The translations under genes and the position numbers were made by a program. The notes beneath the pieces were generated by a model that was given only the letters and a program-made list of their open reading frames with translations, made no database searches and was not told where the DNA came from. A stretch of DNA of 46,433 bases, taken from assembly GCF_003992115.1 (NCBI RefSeq), contig NZ_RQUX01000019.1:1-46433 (forward strand). Reading direction: 5' to 3'. Source of the stretch: Veillonella ratti (GTDB taxonomy: Bacteria > Bacillota > Negativicutes > Veillonellales > Veillonellaceae). Of the stretch, positions 1 through 7,365 are shown piece after piece; the first letter of the stretch is position 1; the number at the start of each line of letters is the position of its first letter.

Positions 1-77
1 TGGTTGATAGGTCAGGTGTGGAAGAGCTGTGAGGCTTGGAGCTGACTGGTACTAATAGATCGAGGGCTTTACTTAAA
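1..77 (+). rRNA. rrl: 23S ribosomal RNA, 3' end (partial)
   Basis: The window opens inside a 23S rRNA gene. The sequence reading ACTGGTACTAATAGATCGAG is the conserved helix close to the 3' terminus of bacterial 23S rRNA. The exact 3' end near base 77 is estimated by analogy with other 23S genes. It is followed by a spacer of about 240 bases and then the 5S gene. Confidence 0.9.
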
Positions 78-85
78 TAGTGAAC

Positions 86-178
86 CAAATTTACAGGACC
101 GAAGGGACGCATAAATTTGTGTGAATCTTTTAGTCCGAGCCGTAAGATTTCTCGAAGAGAAATCCACAGGCGCCGGAC
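86..178 (+). repeat. 93-nt two-hairpin repeat, copy A (23S-5S spacer)
   Basis: First of three 93-nt copies. Hairpin 1 (86-119) has arms CAAATTT and AAATTTG around a conserved loop GGA-CC-GAA-GG-GACGC, where the dinucleotides flanking GAA pair. A 13-nt linker containing GAATC follows. Hairpin 2 (133-178) has outer arms GTCCG and CGGAC and an apical stem GATTTCTC-GAA-GAGAAATC (146-164). The other copies are at 588-680 and, on the minus strand, 14314-14406. Between copies the paired positions change together. Its place in the spacer means it is transcribed with the rRNA here. Function is unknown; rRNA processing is one possibility. Confidence 0.75.
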
Positions 179-317
179 ACAAGGTATATTGTAAATTGGG
201 GAGCGACGCAACATAAATAAGTGCCTAGAGCACCTACTCATATCAAAAATTATCTAATGTGTAACTTACATAATCTACACTTCTATGTGGTTTTCAGAGT
301 ACAAGCTCTGAAAAATT

Positions 318-430
318 CAGTGGCGATAGCTACGAGGATCCACCTGTTCCCATCTCGAACACAGTAGTTAAGCTCGTATACGCCGAAAGTACTTGGCTGG
401 AAGCGGCCTGGGAGGATAGGTAGTCGCTGA
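318..430 (+). rRNA. rrf: 5S ribosomal RNA
   Basis: The terminal helix is visible: TCAGTGGC at the 5' end pairs with GTCGCTGA at the 3' end with two G-U pairs, giving a 113-nt RNA. The conserved loop sequences CCTGTTCCCATCTCGAACAC and AGTTAAGCTC are present. The gene follows the 23S gene in the same orientation, as in a standard rRNA operon. The last 16 bases of the gene reappear exactly at 713-728. Confidence 0.93.
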
Positions 431-439
431 TTGACTAAA

Positions 440-469
440 AGGACACACCGAATGGTGTGTCTTTTTTTT
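440..469 (+). terminator. Rho-independent terminator of the rRNA operon
   Basis: Hairpin GACACACC-GAAT-GGTGTGTC followed by a run of eight T. It lies ten bases after the 5S gene. A similar ACACACC/GGTGTGT hairpin recurs at 1091-1116. Confidence 0.9.
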
Positions 470-477
470 ATTCTATT

Positions 478-728
478 GACTACCTATCCGACCAGGCCTT
501 GGCCTTGGGAAAAGTAGGGCAAACGATTTGAAGGAACGAAGTGACGCGCAAATCGTATTGCATCACTTTCTTTCGTACGCAGAGAGCATAATTTAAAGGA
601 GTGAAACGACGCATAAATTATAGCGAATCGCGTAGTTCGGGGCGTAAGATTTCTCGAAGAGAAATCCACAGCATCCGAACGGGAAGCATATATAGCGTGA
701 CTGCGTACGAATGATAGGTAGTCGCTGA
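478..728. repeat. Repeat-rich block bounded by copies of the 5S 3' end
   Basis: Bases 713-728 repeat the final 16 nt of the 5S gene exactly (GATAGGTAGTCGCTGA), and 478-489 carry GACTACCTATCC, the inverse of part of the same sequence. Inside lies a hairpin-1 type element (523-556, arms ACGATTTG/CAAATCGT, loop GGA-AC-GAA-GT-GACGC), then an 11-base inverted repeat TTCGTACGCAG (572-582) and CTGCGTACGAA (701-711) that encloses the full copy B (588-680). I find no credible gene; the open frames here cross these repeats. The block looks like a nested insertion or rearrangement next to the rRNA operon. Confidence 0.6.
588..680 (+). repeat. 93-nt two-hairpin repeat, copy B
   Basis: Hairpin 1 (588-621) has arms ATAATTTA/TAAATTAT and loop GGA-GT-GAA-AC-GACGC. 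A 13-nt linker with GAATC follows. Hairpin 2 (635-680) has outer arms GTTCGG/CCGAAC and the same apical stem as copy A. Compared with copy A, the outer stem of hairpin 2 swaps a C-G pair for T-A and the inner pair of hairpin 1 changes from CC/GG to GT/AC, so pairing is kept. Length and spacing match copies A and C exactly. Confidence 0.75.
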
Positions 729-764
729 ACAGGCGCACCGTACTCTGCGTTACTAAATAAGATA

Positions 765-1090
765 ACTGCAGCGAGCGAAGCAATGCGGTATGCCACTAAA
801 TCAATAGAGCATTAAGCCACTATAGCCGTTAGCACCAAATGAGCGCATCTAACTTCCTCTACTGCAGCGAGCGAAGCAATGCGGTCACGCCCTAAATCAA
901 TAGAGCGTTAAGCCACTAGCCCTCTAGCATCAAATGATAGTATTTCTACACCTCAGCGAGCGTATCAATGCTGCCATGCCCTAAATCAATCACGCAATAA
1001 GCCACTACGCCTGCCAGCACCACATGATAGCCTATAACAGCCCCTATCCCTGCTATACGTCCACATCCTAAATCATATATAATCCCATCA
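765..1090. repeat. Degenerate tandem repeats of about 90-96 bp
   Basis: Units start at about 765, 861 and 950, with a more decayed fourth unit near 1035. Shared blocks are CTGCAGCGAGCGAAGCAATG, CTAAATCAATAGAGC, TAAGCCACTA and AGCACCAAATGA. The unit contains a small GC-GAA-GC hairpin that recalls the loop of the 93-nt element, so the two repeats may be related. No gene is supported here. Confidence 0.65.
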
Positions 1091-1116
1091 ACACACCCTC
1101 CGGTGTGTTTTTTTTA
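1091..1116 (+). terminator. Terminator-like hairpin after the rRNA-linked repeats
   Basis: Arms ACACACC and GGTGTGT around CTCC, followed by eight T. It closely resembles the 5S terminator at 440-469 and may be a duplicated copy of it, marking the far end of the rearranged region. Confidence 0.7.
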
Positions 1117-1667
1117 TTTCTACTTATTGATTTATAGTATGTTATTTCACCTAATGAATACATCTGAAATTTACAAAAATAAAAATAGATATCAATATCT
1201 AGATATGAGTTCAATCATTTTTACTAGTTGGTCAATATCCCCTTATTTTATGGACGTAACAACTACTTACAATTTGTTAAAATTTAAATGTAAAGAGACT
1301 GTAAAACCTTATAAATTTATTTTATAAAATATTTACAAAGTACATAATAATATGAATTTGTTAAATGTAATCATTTTTCATAATCGAAAAATATTATTCT
1401 TATCAAGTAGTAACTAAACTGCATAAATTATAAATCATTACAAAAATTCATTAAACACACATAAAAGTAATCGAGTATTCCTACTTTTTCAATACGTGTA
1501 TATTGGAGAAAGTGAGTCTTCATTAAAAAATTAAAGTCTTGAAATTTAATCTAAATAGGACTATTATAGTTAAGAATTAAGAAATTAATGAATTAATCAT
1601 TAAAAATTGATTTTAGAATTTGGTTCGACTAAGTAGTACAATAGTAAGTTTATTAGGAGTGGTATTT
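1117..1667. other. AT-rich intergenic region, no gene seen
   Basis: About 550 bases of very AT-rich sequence between the rRNA tail and the first autotransporter. The 74-residue frame at 1103-1327 begins inside the terminator and has no ribosome site, so I do not call it. I assume that the promoter and leader of the autotransporter lie here, but no -35/-10 pair stands out. Confidence 0.5.
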
Positions 1668-3926
1668 ATGTTACATCAAAAATTATGTATATCCAAAAAA
1701 GCAAAAAAAGTTACGCCTAGGATTGCAGCTGCCGTTTTAGCGTTAATGAGTTTTTATTCCTTTGTTTCGGCAGAACATCTTGATTTAACCGCTGAAGGCA
1801 CGACTCACCCTAATAAGGTTATTACAAACAATGATACATTAACTACAACCATTGGCTTTGATAACTATGCTGTTAATCAGGCAACGGCAATAGGCACAGG
1901 TAACAATGCAACAAGTTGGGGCGTCTACGGTGGTGTCGCTGTAGGGAGACTCAATAAAGCTTTAGTCGGCGCTGTTTCAGTGGGCTACAATAACTATAGC
2001 TCTTCAAAATCTACGGTGATAGGTATTGATTCACGTGCTGTAAGTGGCATTGCTATTGGTAATGCAGCTAGTACTTCACGTTGGAATGTGGGGACAAAAC
2101 TAACTGATGTTAATCAGACTGACGCTATTGCCATAGGAAACAATTCTTCCGCTATTAATGGTATGGCAATTGGTTCCAGTGCCAAATCTTTCCGTACCGG
2201 TACTGCCGTGGGTAATTCCTCTAGTGCAATGTACGGAGGTACAGCTCTTGGTAGCGGAGCCAAGACCGGCAGTGCCGCTTATGATCCTTATCGTGGTGGC
2301 GGAGTTGCTTTAGGTCAATATTCCTATGCTAATCGTGCTTCCGGTTCTTATGGATATGTACCGTTAAATGATGAGTTGAACACGACTTTAGCTGCAAATC
2401 CTGACACTATGGCTTCTGATATAGCCTTGGCAAAAGCAACCGGTAATCAGACTGTCATTGATGGTGTAAATGCTTTTTACGACAAGTATAAAGATACATA
2501 TGCCGGTTGGCAGACATTACGCCAGGATTATGTTACCAAGTTAAAAGCTTATGATGATCAGGTGGCTAAAATGACAGCTAAAACGTATGCAACTGAAGCT
2601 GATCGTCAAGAGGATTTTAATACCCTTAAAGAATTAGAAAGTGCTAAAACAGCAGCTATTAAAGCTTTACGAGCTTATGAAAAGGAAAATAGTATTTCAG
2701 AATCTGCTGTAACACTCAAGGATTCTCTCTTATCCACCTATAAATCCACCTACGGTGCTGTTAGCGTAGGCGCTGATGGTAAAACCCGTCAGATTATCAA
2801 CGTAGCTGCCGGTACTGAAGACACCGATGCTGTTAACGTAGCACAGTTAAAAACAGTAGCCACTAAAGTAAGCGAAAACAGTGATAAGATTGCTGAAAAC
2901 ACAACTAAGATTGATAATCTTAACACTCGTGTCGACAAAATTGATAACTCTATTAAAAACATTGTTAATGGTGATGGTAGTTTGAATATCGAAGGTGACA
3001 AAGATACCGGTGTAGTAATCAGTGCTGTTGACCCTAAAGATGCAAGCAAAGGTGTTAAAGTAAGCCTAGGCGACACCATTAAGGCTGGTGATGTTTCCAT
3101 TGGTACTAAAGATGGTGCCAGCACTATTACCGGTCTTACTAATATAACTTGGGATCCTACTAAAGTTCAAGCCGACCGTGCCGCTACGGAAGGTCAATTG
3201 AAAGACGCTTTAGGTCAAGTTAACGGTTTAGTTACTCCAACTAAAATTACCGGCGACGGCAACATCCAAGTTAAAGAAAACGGTAAAAATGATTTCAGCC
3301 TTTCTTTGAACAAAGACCTTAAAGTTGAAAACAGCATTTCCGTTGGTGGCAACACTTACATTACCAACGAAGGCATCAATGCCAATAACCAAGTTATTCA
3401 AAACGTTGGCGAATCTGATTTAGTTTCCGGTTCTCATAATGCAGCTACCGTTAACCAAGTGGTAACCGTTCGTGATGAATTACAAAAATCCATCGATAAT
3501 GTGGCTTCTGAAACTATGAATAACAGTCAGCAGATTTCCCGTTTAGTAACAGAAGTCAATAAAGTAGCTGCCGGTGCTGCTGCATTAGCCGCTTTACATC
3601 CATTAGACTTTGATTCTAATGAAAAATTGACCTTTGCCGTTGGTATGGGTGCTTATAAGAGTGAAACAGCCGCTGCTATCGGTGCATTCTATCGTCCGAA
3701 TAACGATATCATGTTTAACTTTGCTACCGCTGTAGGTAACAATGACAACATGTATAATGCCGGTGTTTCCTTCAAATTCGGTGAATCTTCTCCATATAAC
3801 AATATGAGCAAAACTGAAATGGCTAATAAATTAGAAGCACAAGATAAGAATATTGCTTCTTTACAAGCTGATAATGACGAACTAAAAGCTCGCTTGGCTA
3901 TATTGGAAGCAGCTATTGCTAAGTAA
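1668..3926 (+). CDS. YadA-type trimeric autotransporter adhesin 1
   Basis: A 752-residue surface adhesin expected to form a trimer with a beta-barrel in the outer membrane. The ATG at 1668 is chosen because AGGAGTGG lies just upstream; the longer TTG frame from 1620 has no such site. Visible parts: signal peptide ending VSA-E near residue 35; YadA-like head repeats (AIGNNSSAINGMAIG style) to about residue 225; a linker rich in Lys/Asp/Ala that looks coiled; a neck motif INVAAGTEDTDAVNVAQLK near 377; stalk; a second neck (AATVNQVVTV); and the barrel anchor from about 645 to 710. Unusually, about 40 residues of charged heptad-like sequence follow the barrel. A close paralogue lies downstream. 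Ligand unknown. Confidence 0.93.
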   Translation: MLHQKLCISKKAKKVTPRIAAAVLALMSFYSFVSAEHLDLTAEGTTHPNKVITNNDTLTTTIGFDNYAVNQATAIGTGNNATSWGVYGGVAVGRLNKALVGAVSVGYNNYSSSKSTVIGIDSRAVSGIAIGNAASTSRWNVGTKLTDVNQTDAIAIGNNSSAINGMAIGSSAKSFRTGTAVGNSSSAMYGGTALGSGAKTGSAAYDPYRGGGVALGQYSYANRASGSYGYVPLNDELNTTLAANPDTMASDIALAKATGNQTVIDGVNAFYDKYKDTYAGWQTLRQDYVTKLKAYDDQVAKMTAKTYATEADRQEDFNTLKELESAKTAAIKALRAYEKENSISESAVTLKDSLLSTYKSTYGAVSVGADGKTRQIINVAAGTEDTDAVNVAQLKTVATKVSENSDKIAENTTKIDNLNTRVDKIDNSIKNIVNGDGSLNIEGDKDTGVVISAVDPKDASKGVKVSLGDTIKAGDVSIGTKDGASTITGLTNITWDPTKVQADRAATEGQLKDALGQVNGLVTPTKITGDGNIQVKENGKNDFSLSLNKDLKVENSISVGGNTYITNEGINANNQVIQNVGESDLVSGSHNAATVNQVVTVRDELQKSIDNVASETMNNSQQISRLVTEVNKVAAGAAALAALHPLDFDSNEKLTFAVGMGAYKSETAAAIGAFYRPNNDIMFNFATAVGNNDNMYNAGVSFKFGESSPYNNMSKTEMANKLEAQDKNIASLQADNDELKARLAILEAAIAK

Positions 3927-3984
3927 GATATTATATGTAGTCATTAAAAAACTAATTTAATATGCTATTAATAGCAGAAAGAAT

Positions 3985-4026
3985 AAATTCCGAGCAATCT
4001 AATTTAGGTTGCTCGGAATTTTTAAT
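3985..4026 (+). terminator. Terminator of the first autotransporter gene
   Basis: A perfect 13-base stem, AAATTCCGAGCAA with TTGCTCGGAATTT, then T-rich sequence. It separates the two adhesin genes, so the second probably has its own promoter in 4030-4398. That 370-base stretch is AT-rich and shows nothing else I can name. Confidence 0.85.
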
Positions 4027-4398
4027 TATTTACTGCTTTAATACAATAAAACCCCTGAAACTAGTTGGTATATCAAATTTGAATGAGGTTTTGATATTAA
4101 TTTGTTTTTATCATAATCGTGTAATATTTCATTATTTAACGTTTCGTTAAACTTTATAAAATCAATGAAAAATGCAAAATTCATCAAATATACACAATTG
4201 GTATAGTTTTGCCTGAATGGAATAAAATACGCTTAAAATGGACTAAAATGGAGTCCATTAAACGTTTGAAGTGTTGCATTTGATAAAATAATGGATTAAT
4301 ATAGTAGTTAATTGATAGGGTTAATGAAGATTTCATTAAAATTTACTCTTGCTTTTAATTCGATAGGTATTGAATTGGGAAATTTTAGGGGTGGGATT

Positions 4399-6663
4399 AT
4401 GTTAAAACAAAAATTAGTGTTATCTAAGAATACAAAGAAAGCTTCGCTACGTGTTACAGCAACTTTATTGGCATTAATCAGCAGTTATTCATTCGTTTCG
4501 GCGGAAAAACTTGATTTGACGAATACAGAGGTGAATAAACCTAATACAATTGCAGATTTAAATAAAATGATTACGACGGCTATCGGTTTTAGTAATTTTG
4601 CCAATAATGGAGCAACCAGTATTGGTTACTCAAATGAAGGTTGGTCGTCTTCAGTGGTGGTTGGTAGTGATAATTTCGGTGTTAACTCAGCGACTGTAAT
4701 TGGGATTAATTCCAAAGCCGGCGGTGGTATAGCTATTGGCAACAGTGCAATTGCCGCCCAATTTAATACCGGTTCAACGTTACAAAAGCGTTATTCTAAT
4801 CAATATGCTACTGCTGTTGGGAATTCATCTTTAGCCGTTGACGGGACATCTTTTGGCTATAATGCGAGATCTAATAATAGTGGCGTTGCTATAGGGGATA
4901 GCTCTAATGCATTGAATGGAGGTACAGCACTTGGTAACGGGACTACTATTGGTGGTGCTACCTATGATCTTCATCGAGGCGGTGCAGTTGCTTTAGGTGA
5001 TCGAGCTGTGGCAGATCGCACATTTGGTAAGTATGGCTATATTCCATTTGATAAGAATTTTACTGCTGATTTGAGTCTGCGTTATGGTGATGCAAGAGCG
5101 AATGATATAGCATTAGCTAAAGCCAGCGGAGATGCAACGGTTATTAAGGCGGTCACTGATTTTTACAACAATAATAATATATCTGCCGATACATATAGTG
5201 AATGGAAACGGTTACGTCAGACTTACATGGCATACTACCAAGGCTATAATCAGCAACTAGCTAAAATGACTACGACAACGTATGCTGATGAAGCTGCGCG
5301 CCAGGCAGATTATAATACTCTACAGGCATGGGATGCGGCACAAAAAGATGCTAGTAGTAAGCTAGAAGACTTTGAAGCCGCCAATAACATAAATGAAGCT
5401 AGTGTTGCCGCTAAAAACGCCATTTTGGCTACCTATAAATCGACCGAAGGTGCTGTAAGTGTAGGGCGTTCTGCCGTTTATGATAAAAACGGAAACCTTA
5501 TTAGACAGGCTCAAACACGTCAAATTATTAATGTTGCGGCCGGTAGTGCCGATACGGATGCCGTTAACGTGGCTCAGTTAAAAACTGTAGTTACTAAGGT
5601 AACTGAATTTAACAATGTCATAAACCAAAATATTACTGATCTTACAAAACGTGTAGATAAGATTGACGAATCAGTTACTAATTTAGTTAATAATAATTCA
5701 TCTGGCGGACAAGGCAGTAATCAAGGTACTACCAATCCGGATGCTACTAATCCAGGCGAAGACAGATCAGCCGATAACACCGGTAATACAGGCAACACAG
5801 ATAATAGCGATAATACCGGTAATACAGGTAGTACAGATAACAATGATAATACCGGCAATGCAGATAATACAGGTAGTACAGATAACAATGATAATACCGG
5901 TAATACAGGTAATACCGGCAATACAGATAACAATGATAATAACGGCAATACAGATAATGGCAGCAATACGGGCAATACCGGCAGTGCAGGGGCAAGCTCC
6001 GGCACAACAGTAACTAATGATGTACCGGCTAATCTTATAGTAGAAAACAGCATCACGGTAGGCGGTAATACCTACATTACTACTGACGGAATTAATGCTA
6101 ATGGCCAAGTTATCAGCAATGTAGGAGAATCTCCATTAGTAGCCGGCTCCATGAATGCAGCTACGGTTAATCAGGTTGTTACAGTTCGCGATCAATTGCA
6201 GAAATCTATCGACAGTGTAGCGGCTCAAACGATGAGCAACAGTCAGCAAATTTCTCGTTTAGGAACAGAAATCAATAAAGTAGCTGCCGGTTCGGCTGCT
6301 TTAGCGGCGTTACATCCATTAGATTTTGACTCTAATGAAAAAGTATCTTTTGCCGTTGGTATGGGTGGTTATAAAGGTGAAAAAGCAGCTGCAGTAGGTG
6401 CTTTCTATCGTCCTAATAACGATATTATGTTCAATATTGCAGCATCCATAGGCAGTGGCGACGATATGTATAATGCCGGTGTTTCCTTTAAATTCGGTGA
6501 ATCTTCGCCATATAACAATATGAGTAAGACCGAAATGGCTAATAAATTAGAAGCTCAAGATCAGAAGTTGGCGGCCCAGGATAAAAATATTCAATCTTTA
6601 CAAGCTGATAACGACGAATTAAAAGCTCGCTTGGCTAAATTGGAAGCAGCTCTTGCTAAGTAA
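4399..6663 (+). CDS. YadA-type trimeric autotransporter adhesin 2
   Basis: A 754-residue paralogue of the upstream adhesin with the same plan: signal peptide (LISSYSFVSA-E), head repeats, neck (INVAAGSADTDAVNVAQLK), stalk, barrel anchor and a post-barrel coiled tail. ATG 4399 is preferred over the longer frame from 4312 because the signal peptide then lines up with adhesin 1 and AGGGGTGG precedes it. The last 200 or so residues are nearly identical to adhesin 1, which suggests recent duplication or gene conversion. In place of the stalk segment of adhesin 1 that begins NGDGSLNIEGDKD, it has a low-complexity Asn/Thr/Gly/Asp tract at about residues 459-530. The tail is also longer by one heptad-like unit (EAQDQKLAAQDKN). 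Confidence 0.93.
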   Translation: MLKQKLVLSKNTKKASLRVTATLLALISSYSFVSAEKLDLTNTEVNKPNTIADLNKMITTAIGFSNFANNGATSIGYSNEGWSSSVVVGSDNFGVNSATVIGINSKAGGGIAIGNSAIAAQFNTGSTLQKRYSNQYATAVGNSSLAVDGTSFGYNARSNNSGVAIGDSSNALNGGTALGNGTTIGGATYDLHRGGAVALGDRAVADRTFGKYGYIPFDKNFTADLSLRYGDARANDIALAKASGDATVIKAVTDFYNNNNISADTYSEWKRLRQTYMAYYQGYNQQLAKMTTTTYADEAARQADYNTLQAWDAAQKDASSKLEDFEAANNINEASVAAKNAILATYKSTEGAVSVGRSAVYDKNGNLIRQAQTRQIINVAAGSADTDAVNVAQLKTVVTKVTEFNNVINQNITDLTKRVDKIDESVTNLVNNNSSGGQGSNQGTTNPDATNPGEDRSADNTGNTGNTDNSDNTGNTGSTDNNDNTGNADNTGSTDNNDNTGNTGNTGNTDNNDNNGNTDNGSNTGNTGSAGASSGTTVTNDVPANLIVENSITVGGNTYITTDGINANGQVISNVGESPLVAGSMNAATVNQVVTVRDQLQKSIDSVAAQTMSNSQQISRLGTEINKVAAGSAALAALHPLDFDSNEKVSFAVGMGGYKGEKAAAVGAFYRPNNDIMFNIAASIGSGDDMYNAGVSFKFGESSPYNNMSKTEMANKLEAQDQKLAAQDKNIQSLQADNDELKARLAKLEAALAK
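5773..5990 (+). repeat. Low-complexity coding repeat in adhesin 2 stalk
   Basis: Short units such as GATAATACCGGTAATACAGG recur imperfectly and encode runs of NTGNTG and STDNNDN. The tract is in frame and its units are multiples of three, so slippage would change stalk length without breaking the gene. Several long shadow reading frames on both strands come only from this repeat. Confidence 0.85.
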
Positions 6664-6686
6664 GATATTATATAGTTAATAAATAG

Positions 6687-6718
6687 AGGCATGACCCTAT
6701 TCGGGCTCGTGCCTTTAT
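6687..6718 (+). terminator. Terminator of adhesin 2
   Basis: Hairpin with arms GGCATGACCC and GGGCTCGTGCC (one G-U pair, one bulge), followed by TTTATTTTTAT. Confidence 0.75.
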
Positions 6719-6830
6719 TTTTATATAGATGCAACTTTAGTATACCTTCAAACCTTTACCTTTTTACCCCAATTATCTCCTCATATGCTATAATTGTTTA
6801 TAACAAACTTGAGAAGAAGAGGTGCTTTAC

Positions 6831-7334
6831 ATGAAAGCAGAGATTACAGTGCGCCGTGGCGAACGTAAAGATATTCCCACATTATTAGACATCTACAACT
6901 ACGAAGTAGTGCATGGCGTGGCGACCCTAGACCTTGAGCCTCGTACGATTGATGAATGGACCACTTGGTTTGAAAACCATAATATAAAAAACCATCCGCT
7001 CTTGGTGGCTGAAATTGATGGTAACGTTTGCGGCTATGCAACGCTGTCTGAATATCGCAGCAAAGAAGCGTATGCCAGCACGGTGGAATTATCCATCTAC
7101 ATCGACCCGAATTATCGCGGCAAAGGCGTAGCCAGTCGCTTAATGGGGGATATTTTGCAATTGGCTAAAGACGACGATTCCATTCATCTCGTTGTATCCG
7201 TAATCACAGCGGGCAATGAGGCAAGCGTGTCATTGCATAATAAATTTAACTTTACATTCTCGGGAACCGTGCCTGAAGTAGGCATCAAACAGGGCCGTTA
7301 TCAGGATACGGAGACATATACATTACTGGTGTAA
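6831..7334 (+). CDS. GNAT-family N-acetyltransferase (phosphinothricin acetyltransferase-like)
   Basis: A 167-residue cytoplasmic enzyme of the PAT/MnaT branch of GNAT acetyltransferases, which transfer acetyl from acetyl-CoA to an amine. The N-terminal ITVRRGERKDIPTLLDIYN and the acetyl-CoA binding loop YRGKGVASRLMGDI (near residues 96-110) are typical, as is the C-terminal TFSGTVPEVGIKQGRYQD. ATG 6831 is chosen because GAAGAAGAGG sits just upstream; a GTG nine bases earlier falls inside that site. The substrate cannot be told from sequence; relatives act on methionine derivatives or phosphinothricin-like compounds. Only 31 bases separate it from larA, so the two are probably co-transcribed. 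Confidence 0.85.
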   Translation: MKAEITVRRGERKDIPTLLDIYNYEVVHGVATLDLEPRTIDEWTTWFENHNIKNHPLLVAEIDGNVCGYATLSEYRSKEAYASTVELSIYIDPNYRGKGVASRLMGDILQLAKDDDSIHLVVSVITAGNEASVSLHNKFNFTFSGTVPEVGIKQGRYQDTETYTLLV

Positions 7335-7365
7335 TAATATAAACATTATAATGGAGGGCTTACGC

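Noticed and set aside
478-728. Inverted GACTACCTATC/GATAGGTAGTC ends considered as insertion-sequence termini
   Set aside because: There is no transposase and the ends are copies of the 5S 3' terminus; a small non-coding element or rearrangement explains them better.
484-796. Two minus-strand reading frames after the 5S gene
   Set aside because: They run through the hairpin repeats and the 5S-end copy, have no ribosome site and no family features.
1103-1327. 74-residue frame
   Set aside because: It begins within a terminator T run and lies in AT-rich sequence without a ribosome site.
3962-4150. 62-residue frame between the adhesins
   Set aside because: It reads straight through the perfect terminator hairpin at 3985-4026.
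5721-6108. Long frames on both strands over the adhesin 2 repeat tract
   Set aside because: They result from the low-complexity repeat; the translated products are monotonous (Cys/Tyr or Leu/Val runs).
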